Assembly: GCA_900319615.1 (NCBI GenBank)
Contig: ONPE01000016.1
Coordinates: 1 to 15,600, forward strand
From: an uncultured Eubacteriales bacterium
GTDB lineage: Bacteria; Bacillota; Clostridia; Oscillospirales; Acutalibacteraceae
Direction of reading: 5' to 3'
Length of the DNA: 15,600 nucleotides
A program made the position numbers and the translations under genes. Below are positions 8,647 to 15,600 of this stretch, in pieces. Every line of letters starts with the position of its first letter. Position 1 is the stretch's first letter. The notes under the pieces were generated by a model. The model was not told the DNA's origin, did not search any database, and saw only the letters and a list, made by a program, of their open reading frames with translations.

Positions 8647-8787
8647 TGTCATTGCGAGGGCTTTAGCCCGTGGCAATCCCACAAAGAGTGACTACACTTA
8701 TCTGTTACATAAACCGGTATTTCCGCCCGGGGGATTCCCACGTCGGGCGATAATAAGGTAATTGATAATGCCCTCCTCGGAATGACA
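8647..8787. repeat. About 140-bp repeat with nested terminal inverted repeats (TGTCATTGCGAGG type)
   Basis: The outer arms are TGTCATTGCGAGG (8647-8659) and, at the far end, CCTCCTCGGAATGACA (8772-8787). Nested inside are CCCGTGGCAATCCC (8667-8680) and an imperfect complement GGGATTCCCACGTCGGG near 8730-8748. A small GGGC/GCCC hairpin lies at 8658-8669. Sequences of this TGTCATTGCGAGG...GTGGCAATCC type are familiar dispersed repeats in many bacterial genomes. No transposase is present, so it would be non-autonomous. It fills the space between two convergent genes. It is unrelated to the heptad elements. Confidence 0.6.
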
Positions 8788-8795
8788 ATGTTACT

Positions 8796-9800
8796 CTATC
8801 TGTCTTCTCTGAAGTACGGCAGACCCAACGCTTCGGGCGGTTGGCTCTCGCGCTTGTTGCGCATACTGTTGAAGATCAGCACCAGCACGGTGACCACATA
8901 CGGAGCCATCTTGATGAGCTCCTGTGTGCTCATATCCACCGGGATGAAGGGGAAGAACTGGTTGAGGTAGTTGTGTACGATGTACAGACCGCCGAAGAGG
9001 ATGGAGCCGATGATGGCGAAGTTCGGCTTCCATACGGTGAAGATGACCAGAGCGATAGCCAGCCATCCGCGGTCGCCGAAGCCGTCGTTCGACCAAACGC
9101 CGCTGACGTAGTCCATGACGTAGTACAGACCGCCCAAGCCGGCGATCATGCTGCCTACGCAGGTAGCGGTGTACTTGTACTTGGTGACGCTGATACCGGC
9201 GGCGTCCGCTGTTGCGGGGTTCTCGCCGACAGCGCGAAGATTCAGACCGGAGCGCGTCCTCTTCAGATATAACGAGGCGATGATCGCGATGATGACCGCC
9301 AGATATGCGAGGAAGCCGTAGCTGAGGAATATCTCGCCGAACCATCCGAGATCCTTTGCAAACGGCAGGGTAGCCGAGAAGAATCTGGAGGTGGTGCTCA
9401 GGCTGATGGAGGGTACGTCAGCGCCGACGATCTTGATCAGGGAACCGCCGAAGAAGTTGCCCAGACCGACGCCGAAGGTGGTGATCGCAAGACCTGTGAC
9501 GTTCTGGTTAGCTCTGAGGGTGGTGGTCAGGAAGGAGTAGAGCAGACCCATCAGGAAGGAGCCCAAAAGACAAGCCAGCAGCGGGATCATTATCGCCAAA
9601 AAGCCGTTAGCCTGAGATTTATCCGGGAGAGAATTCTCGTACAGAAAGGCGCCGATAACGCCCGAGATACCGCCGACGTACATGACGCCGGGGATACCGA
9701 GGTTGAGGTTACCGCTCTTCTCTGTGATGATCTCACCGGTCGCGCCGAATAGGAGCGGTATGCCCTGCATGACTGCGCGATGTATGAAAGCAGCGATCAT
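8796..9800 (-). CDS. BMP-type ABC importer, second permease
   Basis: A 334-residue membrane protein with about eight to ten hydrophobic segments. It contains the permease signature region FGATGEIITEKSGNLNLGIPGVMYVGG near the N-terminus and AVGENPATADAAGISVTKYK in the middle, which are typical of the YufQ-like half of nucleoside/purine BMP importers. It forms the transmembrane channel with the gene at 9797-10918. Its ATG overlaps the upstream stop in ATGA, so the two are probably translationally coupled. It is the last gene of the minus-strand transporter operon. Substrate class is inferred from family and from the nearby guanine deaminase remnant. Confidence 0.88.
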   Translation of the reverse strand: MIAAFIHRAVMQGIPLLFGATGEIITEKSGNLNLGIPGVMYVGGISGVIGAFLYENSLPDKSQANGFLAIMIPLLACLLGSFLMGLLYSFLTTTLRANQNVTGLAITTFGVGLGNFFGGSLIKIVGADVPSISLSTTSRFFSATLPFAKDLGWFGEIFLSYGFLAYLAVIIAIIASLYLKRTRSGLNLRAVGENPATADAAGISVTKYKYTATCVGSMIAGLGGLYYVMDYVSGVWSNDGFGDRGWLAIALVIFTVWKPNFAIIGSILFGGLYIVHNYLNQFFPFIPVDMSTQELIKMAPYVVTVLVLIFNSMRNKRESQPPEALGLPYFREDR

Positions 9801-10918
9801 TTAGCTTCAACCTCCTTCTGACGTTTTTTGATGCTGTAGTTGATGAAGAACTCGGAGCCGATGATGAAGAAGATGATGATACCCGTGATGATCGCGGCGA
9901 ACGAGTCGTTCAGACCGAAGACGGTGGATATCTCCAGAGCTCCCTTTTCCATGAAGACCAGCAGCAGCGAGGTCAGCACCATGAACAGGGGGTTGAACTT
10001 CGCCAGCCAAGATACCATGATGGCGGTGAAGCCTCTGCCTGCGGCGGTGTTGGGGGTGATGGTGTGGTCGGTGCCGGATACCAGCAGCATACCGGCTATA
10101 CCGCACAGAGCGCCGGAGATCAGCATGGTGCGGATGATGACCTTCTTGACGTTGATGCCGGCGTATTTTGCGGTGTTCTCGCTTTCGCCGACGACCGAGA
10201 TCTCATAGCCCTGCTTGGAGTACTTGAGGTAGAAGTACATCGCTACCGTGAGCACGGCGACGATGATGATGTTCAGCAGATAGCCGTATTTGTCGATGGA
10301 AGCCGGCAGCTCGAGCCAGCCGACATGGGTATCCGCGTTGATGGTATTGATGACGTTGTTGCCCTTGTTGGACGACCAGATGTAGGTGAAGTAAGACACT
10401 ATCTGTATCGCGATGTAGTTCATCATCAAGGTGAACAGCGTTTCGTTGGTGTTCCAGAACGCCTTGAAGAAGGCGGGGATGACGCCCCAGAGTGCGCCCG
10501 CGAGGATGCTGACCACGATGACCAGCAGCAGGACGACGGGGGCGGGGAGAGTCTTGCCGAAAAGAATCATACAGGCTGCTGCGCCCATGCCGCCCATGAG
10601 CACCTGACCTTCGGCGCCGATGTTCCAGAATCGCATCTTGAACGCCGGAGTGACCGCGAGGGCTACGCACAGCAGCATCGCTACGCCCTGCAGCAGAGCC
10701 CAGATGCGTCTGGGAGAGCCTACTGCGCCCTTTATCATGGTGGCGTATATCTGGATGGGGTTATCGCCCGTTACCAAGACGATGATCACCGCGCAGATCA
10801 GCAGCGAGGCGACTACCGCGGCTATGCGGATCAGCCACGACTTCCAGAAGGGGAGGTCGGTTCGTCTTACGATATGGAACAGCGGTTCACGACCGGTTTC
10901 CTTGACTTTGGTTGACAT
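9797..10918 (-). CDS. BMP-type ABC importer, first permease
   Basis: A 373-residue inner-membrane permease of the YufP-like type. The cytoplasmic N-terminus (about 30 residues, Lys/Arg-rich) leads into the first membrane span (WLIRIAAVVASLLICAVIIV). The family segments FWNIGAEGQVLMGG and VVGESENTAKYAGINVKK are present, and the C-terminus is charged. It pairs with the permease downstream. Two starts are possible: GTG at 10921, 7 nt after AGGAGG and overlapping the ATPase stop as GTGA, or ATG at 10918; the ATG is given. Either way the overlap with the ATPase gene implies one transcript and coupled translation. Confidence 0.88.
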   Translation of the reverse strand: MSTKVKETGREPLFHIVRRTDLPFWKSWLIRIAAVVASLLICAVIIVLVTGDNPIQIYATMIKGAVGSPRRIWALLQGVAMLLCVALAVTPAFKMRFWNIGAEGQVLMGGMGAAACMILFGKTLPAPVVLLLVIVVSILAGALWGVIPAFFKAFWNTNETLFTLMMNYIAIQIVSYFTYIWSSNKGNNVINTINADTHVGWLELPASIDKYGYLLNIIIVAVLTVAMYFYLKYSKQGYEISVVGESENTAKYAGINVKKVIIRTMLISGALCGIAGMLLVSGTDHTITPNTAAGRGFTAIMVSWLAKFNPLFMVLTSLLLVFMEKGALEISTVFGLNDSFAAIITGIIIFFIIGSEFFINYSIKKRQKEVEAK

Positions 10919-12471
10919 CACGCCTCAGCCTCCTTTCTGCCGGCTTCGATATTGGTCATCAGCAGACCTACCTCTTCCTTGGTGGCGGTACGTCCGTCCA
11001 CGACGCCGTTGAGCTTGCCGCCGCAAAGGATAGCGATACGGTCGCACAGCGCGATGAGCACATCGAGGTCTTCGCCGACGTAGATGACGGCGGTGCCCTT
11101 CTTCTTCTGCTCGTTGAGGAGGTGATATATCGTATAGGATGTATTGATATCCAGACCGCGCACGGCGTATGCCGCCATCAGCACGGTCGGATCGGATGCG
11201 ATCTCTCGTCCGACAAGGACCTTCTGCACGTTACCGCCCGAGAGCTTGCGGACGGGGGTGCTGATGTTCGGGGTCACGACCTCGAGATCATCCTTGATCT
11301 TTGTAGCGAGGTTTCGCGGAGTCTTGCGGTCGGTGAAGATGACGCCGCCCTTCTGATAAGAGCGGAGCATCATGTTGTCAGCCATGCCCATAGCGCCGAC
11401 AAGACCCATGCCCAGACGATCCTCGGGCACGAAGGAGAGAGCCACGCCCATCCTCTTGATCTCGCTGACGTTTTTGCCTACGAGCTGTGATTCCTTCTTC
11501 TCTCCGGGGGCGTAGTATTTGATCGAGCTGCCCGACTCAGCCTTCTGCAGACCTGCTATAGCCTCAAGCAGCTGCTTCTGTCCCGAGCCCGAGATGCCGG
11601 CGATGCCCAGTATCTCGCCGCCGTAAACATCGAAGGAAACATCGTCCAGAGCCTTCACGCCGTAGCGGTCGAGGCAGGTGAGGTTCTCTATCGACAGGCG
11701 GAGCTCCTTGTTCTCGATGTCGGGGCGCTCGATATCCAGCTCGACCTTCTGTCCGACCATCATCTCGGTAAGCGACTGTACCGTCGCCTCGCTTGTCTGC
11801 ACGGTGCCGATGTACTCTCCCTTACGCAGGATGGATACGCGGTCTGAGATCGCGAGCACCTCGTTGAGCTTATGTGTGATGATGATGATGGACTTGCCGT
11901 CAGCCTTCATGTTGCGCAGAACGGCGAAGAGCTTTTCCGTCTCCTGCGGAGTCAGAACGGCGGTGGGCTCATCGAGGATGAGGATGTTCGCGCCTCTGTA
12001 CAGGGTCTTGACGATCTCGAGCGTCTGCTTCTGCGATACGGTCATGTTGTAGACCTTCATCTTGGGGTCGATGTCAAAGCCGTATTTGTCGCAGATCTCG
12101 GTTATAGCCTTTGCTATCTCGCGGTTGGGTCCGGTTGTCTTTTTTTGCATGCCCAGGGCGACGTTCTCGGTCGCGGTCAGGACGTCGACCAGCTTGAAGT
12201 GCTGATGTATCATACCTATGCCCAGCTCGTACGCGTCCTTGGGACAGGTGATGTGCACCTCGGTGCCGTCTACAAAGATCTGTCCCGAATCCTGACGGTA
12301 TATGCCCGAGAGCATATTCATCAGGGTGGTCTTGCCGGAGCCGTTCTCACCCAGCAGGGCGAGTATCTCTCCGCGCTCGATATCCATGGACACATTCTTG
12401 TTTGCGACGACCTTGCTGCCGAACGCCTTGGTGATGTTACGCATGCTTATTGCAGGCGTTTTGTTATCCAA
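10918..12471 (-). CDS. BMP-type ABC importer, double ATP-binding protein
   Basis: A 517-residue protein with two fused nucleotide-binding domains, as in RbsA/YufO. Domain 1 (about 8-245) has Walker A GENGSGKTT (41-49), the Q-loop at Gln90, Walker B ILILDEPT (164-170) and the switch His in IITHKLNEV. Domain 2 (about 258-505) has a degenerate Walker A, GISGSGQKQ (292-300), but a good signature LSGGNVQK (410-417). The signature of domain 1 is unusual (VSQKQ at 145-149 in place of an LSxGxxQ form), so one of the two composite ATP sites looks inactive on both faces. The start at 12471 has only a distant GGGGG site 13 nt away. It is separated from the lipoprotein gene by a hairpin and a repeat element. 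Confidence 0.9.
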   Translation of the reverse strand: MDNKTPAISMRNITKAFGSKVVANKNVSMDIERGEILALLGENGSGKTTLMNMLSGIYRQDSGQIFVDGTEVHITCPKDAYELGIGMIHQHFKLVDVLTATENVALGMQKKTTGPNREIAKAITEICDKYGFDIDPKMKVYNMTVSQKQTLEIVKTLYRGANILILDEPTAVLTPQETEKLFAVLRNMKADGKSIIIITHKLNEVLAISDRVSILRKGEYIGTVQTSEATVQSLTEMMVGQKVELDIERPDIENKELRLSIENLTCLDRYGVKALDDVSFDVYGGEILGIAGISGSGQKQLLEAIAGLQKAESGSSIKYYAPGEKKESQLVGKNVSEIKRMGVALSFVPEDRLGMGLVGAMGMADNMMLRSYQKGGVIFTDRKTPRNLATKIKDDLEVVTPNISTPVRKLSGGNVQKVLVGREIASDPTVLMAAYAVRGLDINTSYTIYHLLNEQKKKGTAVIYVGEDLDVLIALCDRIAILCGGKLNGVVDGRTATKEEVGLLMTNIEAGRKEAEA

Positions 12472-12487
12472 ATGTATCTACCCCCTT

Positions 12488-12631
12488 ATGATTAGTGAAT
12501 AGTGAATAATGAATAGTGAATAGTGAAGGGCGGGACACCCGCACCCGTTTTGAAGTTTTGTCTGATGTGAGCCGATCCGACATTTCTGTGTGTTACCCGA
12601 CGTTATTCATTATTCATTGTTCATTATTATG
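12488..12631 (-). repeat. Heptad-flanked hairpin element, copy D, with a different heptad
   Basis: The flanks are 7-bp repeats, but of GAATAGT/GAATAAT type (plus strand, 12491-12527), with the reverse form TTATTCA/TTGTTCA at 12603-12629. On the minus strand, hairpin II reads GGTG, GCGGG, loop TGT, CCCGC (12530-12542). This is the same GGTG-stem-CC layout as in copies A and B, next to the reverse heptads. Hairpin I is not found. It lies between the substrate-binding lipoprotein gene and the ATPase gene. Confidence 0.65.
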
Positions 12632-12646
12632 ATTATATAAAACCAC

Positions 12647-12680
12647 GTAAAGGGAAGCCGAGAATTCAGCTTCCCTTTAC
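12647..12680 (-). terminator. Intercistronic terminator or attenuator after the lipoprotein gene
   Basis: A perfect 12-bp stem (12647-12658 pairs with 12669-12680; arm GTAAAGGGAAGC) encloses a 10-nt loop and begins 18 nt after the lipoprotein stop. On the minus strand it is followed by GTGGTTTTATATAA, so the T-tract is short. Partial termination, or protection of the upstream message, would make the binding protein more abundant than the membrane subunits, as is usual for ABC importers. Confidence 0.7.
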
Positions 12681-12698
12681 AGATGATTTAAGGTTTTC

Positions 12699-13940
12699 TT
12701 AGAATGCTGTGTTCAGCAGAGTGATGCCGTCGATATCCAGGTCGAAGTAAGGAGCGGAGCGATACTCGGACTCGTGGAAGTAACCGTCGGAGATGACCTC
12801 TGTGTCGCCCTCGTAAGCCTCGTCGGTGTCGACGTCAGCCTTGTAGGTTGTCAGAGTCTCGCCCTTAACGGTGAAAGCGGAGGTATCGAATACGTGAGTT
12901 GTACCAGCCTCAAGAGCAGCCTTGACTTCTTCGATCTTCTCAGCTGTGCCGGGAGCAGCGACCTTCTCGTTGAGCTCTGTCAGAACAACGGAACCTGTAG
13001 CCAGAGTACCTGTCCAGTCGGTGTCGATCTTCTCGCCGTTCATGGTAGCCTTGATAGCATACTCGAGGTAAGGAGTCCAGTCGATTCTGGAAGAGATGAT
13101 AAAGGTGTTCGGGCAAGCGGAGAGGGTGGAGCCGTTGTAGGAGATATCGGGAACGCCTGCGTCCTCACAAGCTGTGGGAGCACCCATGGAGTCGGCGTGC
13201 TGAGAGATCAGGACGCACTTGTTGTTGATAAGAGTTGTGGCAGCTTCCTTCTCAGCTGTCTCGTCGTACCAGGAGCCTGTGAACTGGACTTCCATGGTAG
13301 CGGACGGGCATACGGAGCGTGCGCCGAGGAAGAAGGAGGTGTAGCCGGACTTAACCTCTGCATAGGTGTAAGCGCCAACGTAGCCGATCTTAGCCTCTTC
13401 AGCCTTGATCTTGCCCTCTTCGATCATCTGGTTGAGCTTCATACCTGCGGCAACGCCTGCAAGGTAACGACCCTCGTAGATGGAAGCGAAAGCGTTGTGG
13501 AAGTTGCTCAGACCCTCTGTATGAGCACGGGTACCTGTAGCATGAGCGAACTGAACATCGGGATAAGCCTTGGCAGCCTCGATCATGTAAGACTCGTGAC
13601 CGAAGGAATCTGCAAAGATGAAGCCGCAGCCCTGGTCAGCCAGGTCGAGAGCGGTCTCTTTACAGTCGTTGGACTCGCCGATGTTTGTCTTGATGATGCA
13701 CTCTACGCCGAGATTCTCGCAAGCCTGCTTGGCAGCCTGGATGAAGTTAAGGTCATAGGTGGAGTTCTCATCGTGTAAGAAGATGAAACCGGCCTTAAAA
13801 TCCTTGGCAGCCTGATCTGCGGTAGCCTGAGTGTCAGCCTTGCTGGAAGTGGTGCTTTGACCGCTGTTTGAACCGCCGCAGGCAGCAAGAGCGCCGCAAA
13901 CGAACAGTACAGCAAGAAGCATAGCAATGATTTTCTTCAT
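12699..13940 (-). CDS. BMP/PnrA-family substrate-binding lipoprotein
   Basis: A 413-residue lipoprotein of the basic membrane protein (BMP/PnrA) family. The signal peptide is residues 1-20, with the lipobox LAAC and lipid-modified Cys21, followed by a Ser/Gly/Thr-rich linker. The binding domain includes FKAGFIFLHDEN, a DQGCGFIFADSFGHE segment and GVAAGMKLN, then a second lobe with GYVGAYTYAEV and NNKCVLISQHADSMG. PnrA-type proteins bind purine nucleosides, and related ones bind nucleobases. The divergent guanine deaminase remnant fits a purine ligand (inference). The ATG at 13940 follows AGGAGG; the in-frame upstream start at 14006 would add 22 non-signal residues and overlap the promoter. 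First gene of the importer operon. Confidence 0.92.
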   Translation of the reverse strand: MKKIIAMLLAVLFVCGALAACGGSNSGQSTTSSKADTQATADQAAKDFKAGFIFLHDENSTYDLNFIQAAKQACENLGVECIIKTNIGESNDCKETALDLADQGCGFIFADSFGHESYMIEAAKAYPDVQFAHATGTRAHTEGLSNFHNAFASIYEGRYLAGVAAGMKLNQMIEEGKIKAEEAKIGYVGAYTYAEVKSGYTSFFLGARSVCPSATMEVQFTGSWYDETAEKEAATTLINNKCVLISQHADSMGAPTACEDAGVPDISYNGSTLSACPNTFIISSRIDWTPYLEYAIKATMNGEKIDTDWTGTLATGSVVLTELNEKVAAPGTAEKIEEVKAALEAGTTHVFDTSAFTVKGETLTTYKADVDTDEAYEGDTEVISDGYFHESEYRSAPYFDLDIDGITLLNTAF

Positions 13941-14005
13941 ATTTTCCTCCTGATTAATATAAGGATATAATGTGCACCCGGTTTCGGACGCACGCTTACA
14001 TATCA

Positions 14006-14034
14006 ATTATACATAATCATCAATCTGTGCGCAA
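14006..14034 (-). promoter_or_regulatory. Promoter of the BMP importer operon
   Basis: On the minus strand TTGCGC (14029-14034) and TATAAT (14006-14011) are 17 nt apart. The leader would be about 60 nt. A TTGACA further upstream (about 14045-14050) is too far from this -10 to pair with it. No purine riboswitch fold was recognised in the leader. Confidence 0.55.
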
Positions 14035-14156
14035 TTGAAAATTATGTCAAATTTGTAAAAGCAGATATAGGTTATTTTATCATTTTTAACAAACAGATAC
14101 AAGTTTTCGGGTGAAAAATGATCCATATTTCCAAAAAAGCAAATAAAAATCACTTC

Positions 14157-14185
14157 TTGCATACTTAATAATATAGCTGTATAAT
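14157..14185 (+). promoter_or_regulatory. Promoter of the guanine deaminase gene
   Basis: TTGCAT (14157-14162) and TATAAT (14180-14185) are 17 nt apart, about 31 nt before the ATG at 14217. The promoter looks intact although the gene is broken. The 276-nt gap (13941-14216) also holds the divergent importer promoter, so shared control is possible. Confidence 0.6.
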
Positions 14186-14216
14186 TGTATAGTAAAGAGA
14201 GAATCGGGGTGTTGTT

Positions 14217-15363
14217 ATGGACAGCTTCATCATAAAGGGAGATATCTGCTACAGCAGGGATAAGGACGAGCTGCTGACCTTTGAGGACAGCTATGTCGTA
14301 TGCGAGGACGGGATATGCCGCGGGGTTTTCGGCACTATCCCCGACAGATACGCGGGTTTGAGAGTTCTCGATCACAGCGGTATGCTCGTCATGCCCGGCA
14401 TGACCGACCTGCACATCCACGCGCCTCAGTACGCCTACCGGGGGCTCGGGATGGATCACGAGCTGCTCGACTGGCTGGAGCTGTACGCCTTCCCGGAGGA
14501 GTCGAAGTACGCCGACCTCGGAGCTGCTTATGGATAAGCTCGAGAAAACCGGGATATGCAGCTATGTCGGCAAGGTGAATATGGATCGCAATTCTCCCGA
14601 CAGCCTGCGTGAAGTCTCTGCGCGAGCCTCCGTAGAGGATACGGAGCGCTTTATCACGGAGACCTCCGACAGATACTCCAACACAAAGCCCGTCATCACT
14701 CCGCGCTTTGTGCCGTCGTGCACCGACGAGCTCATGGAGGGCTTGGGCGAGCTCGCAAAACGCTTTCATCTGCCTGTCCAGTCACACCTCAGCGAGAATC
14801 CGTCCGAGGTAGATTGGGTTCGGGAGCTGTGTCCGTGGGCGGATAGCTACGGTGCGGCATACGATCGCTTCGGGCTGTTCGGTTCCTCCGGCAGCACCGT
14901 CATGGCTCACTGTGTCTATTCTACGGATGAAGAGCTCGCGCTCATGAAAGAAAGGGGCGTGTTCGTCGCCCACTGTCCGGCGTCAAACATGAACGTCGCC
15001 TCCGGTATCGCGCCGATACGCCGCTATCTTGACGAAGGGCTGCGCGTAGGCATCGGCTCCGATGTAGCCGGCGGTCAGACCGAGAGCCTCTTCACCGCGG
15101 TGGTCGAGGCGCTGCAGGTCAGCAGCCTGTATTGGCGGATCGTAGATGATACAAAGAAGCCGCTGACCGTCTCCGAGGCGTTTTATATGGCGACCAAGGG
15201 CGGCGGCGAGTTCTTCGGCAATGACGCGCTGATTATAGACGACAGGCTCCTGCCTCATCCGCAGCCTCTGACGTTGAGAGAGCGCCTCGAGCGCTCGATA
15301 TATCTCGGCGGGGATGTGAAAGCACTGAAAGCAAAATTCTGTAAAGGAAATAAAATTCTGTAA
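14217..15363 (+). pseudogene. guaD: Guanine deaminase, disrupted by internal deletion and frameshift
   Basis: Two overlapping frames together make most of a guanine deaminase (guanine to xanthine and ammonia). The N-terminal frame (14217-14537) has the metal motif DLHIHAPQ (His66, His68) and runs through YAFPEESKYADLG, then meets a stop. The C-terminal frame (from about 14512; first ATG 14530) resumes at ELLMDKLEKTG and carries VGKVNMDRNSPD, SHLSEN, AHCVYS and GSDVAGG, so all metal ligands and the catalytic Glu exist but on different pieces. Comparison with E. coli GuaD suggests that about 30-40 residues between them are missing, by a deletion not a multiple of three. GGAG (14520-14523) sits 6 nt before ATG 14530, so both pieces might be made. 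The 3' end carries a 19-bp tandem duplication that supplies the stop codon. An assembly error cannot be excluded. Confidence 0.85.
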
Positions 15364-15426
15364 ATAATTCTAATAATGAATTAAAATATTGATATAATGC
15401 TAAATTAGAATTAAAACGCTAAAAAG

Positions 15427-15455
15427 AAACGGGAGCGCAGGTGCGTTCCCGTTTT
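15427..15455. terminator. Bidirectional terminator between guaD remnant and glutamine synthetase
   Basis: AAACGGGAGCGC (15427-15438) pairs with GCGTTCCCGTTT (15443-15454) with one mismatch or wobble and a 4-nt loop. T's follow on the plus strand, and on the minus strand the sequence continues CTTTTTAGCG. It serves the two convergent genes. Confidence 0.75.
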
Positions 15456-15467
15456 GCTTAATAAGTA

Positions 15468-15600
15468 TTATTGTACGCTGAACAGCAGCTCGCCGTAGCT
15501 CGGATAAGGCCAGTACTCGGCGGCTGTGCACATCTCCATCTCGTCCGAAATCTCGCGCAGGCGCTCCATCACCGGCAGTACCTCCGCGGCGTTATACTCG
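15468..15600 (-). CDS. glnN: Glutamine synthetase type III, C-terminal end (partial)
   Basis: The last 43 codons of a minus-strand gene that continues past the right edge. The peptide includes VLPVMERLREISDEME and ends AAEYWPYPSYGELLFSVQ. The YWP(Y/F)P(S/T)YG-x-LLF tail is characteristic of the C-terminus of type III glutamine synthetases (GlnN, about 700 aa), which make glutamine from glutamate, ammonia and ATP. The catalytic domain lies outside the window. Its closeness to ammonia-releasing genes may be coincidental. The assignment rests on a short tail. Confidence 0.75.
   Translation of the reverse strand, partial: EYNAAEVLPVMERLREISDEMEMCTAAEYWPYPSYGELLFSVQ

Noticed and set aside
10064..10915. 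283-codon plus-strand frame opposite the first permease
   Set aside because: His/Asp/Gln-rich low-complexity translation is typical of the complement of a hydrophobic membrane gene.
12774..13778. 334-codon plus-strand frame opposite the BMP lipoprotein
   Set aside because: The opposite strand has a lipobox, SD site and promoter; this frame has none of these.
13941..14216. Purine riboswitch in the importer or guaD leader
   Set aside because: No conserved three-way-junction core or loop motifs were found, and the leaders (about 60 and 25 nt) are too short for a full aptamer plus expression platform.
14007..14459. 150-codon minus-strand frame across the guaD/lipoprotein divergent region
   Set aside because: It runs through both divergent promoters and the N-terminus of guaD, with no start signal or recognisable domain.

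Overview
The window looks like chromosome from an anaerobic Firmicute of the Ruminococcus/Oscillospiraceae kind. Coding GC is moderately high and intergenic GC low, Shine-Dalgarno sites are AGGAGG-type, promoters are TTGACA/TATAAT-type, and a type III glutamine synthetase ends at the right edge. The species is inferred, not shown.

Layout. Positions 1-320 hold no gene but contain a structured repeat and terminators. Positions 321-3900 (minus strand) carry a YheO/DauR-type PAS-HTH regulator followed by two fold-type II PLP enzymes, one of unknown substrate and one threonine synthase-like. Positions 4088-8574 (plus strand) carry a PHP phosphoesterase and then ygeY (M20 hydrolase), ygeW (knotted carbamoyltransferase) and arcC (carbamate kinase). 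Positions 8796-13940 (minus strand) are a complete BMP-family ABC importer: lipoprotein, double ATPase and two permeases. Positions 14217-15363 (plus strand) are a guanine deaminase gene broken by an internal deletion plus frameshift. The C-terminus of a type III glutamine synthetase (minus strand) closes the window.

How they fit together. ygeY, ygeW and arcC belong to the E. coli yge/ygf set, which is linked to anaerobic purine/uric acid breakdown and selenium-dependent hydroxylases. A purine-type BMP importer and a guanine deaminase alongside them suggest a scavenging module: import the purine or nucleoside, deaminate guanine to xanthine, open the rings elsewhere, cleave amino-acid-like intermediates with the PLP enzymes, and recover ATP from carbamoyl phosphate through ArcC. 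ygeX, hyuA, ygfK, ssnA and xdhD are not in this window, so the pathway is incomplete as seen.

The least expected signal is non-coding. A family of intergenic elements is built from 7-bp tandem repeats (GTTAGGA type, or TAGTGAA type in one copy) reading inward from both ends, with one or two small hairpins inside. Hairpin arms differ between copies by compensating base changes. Heptads begin 0-5 nt after four stop codons. In one place they supply the only plausible ribosome-binding site of the next gene, which lies in a hairpin with the start codon in its loop.
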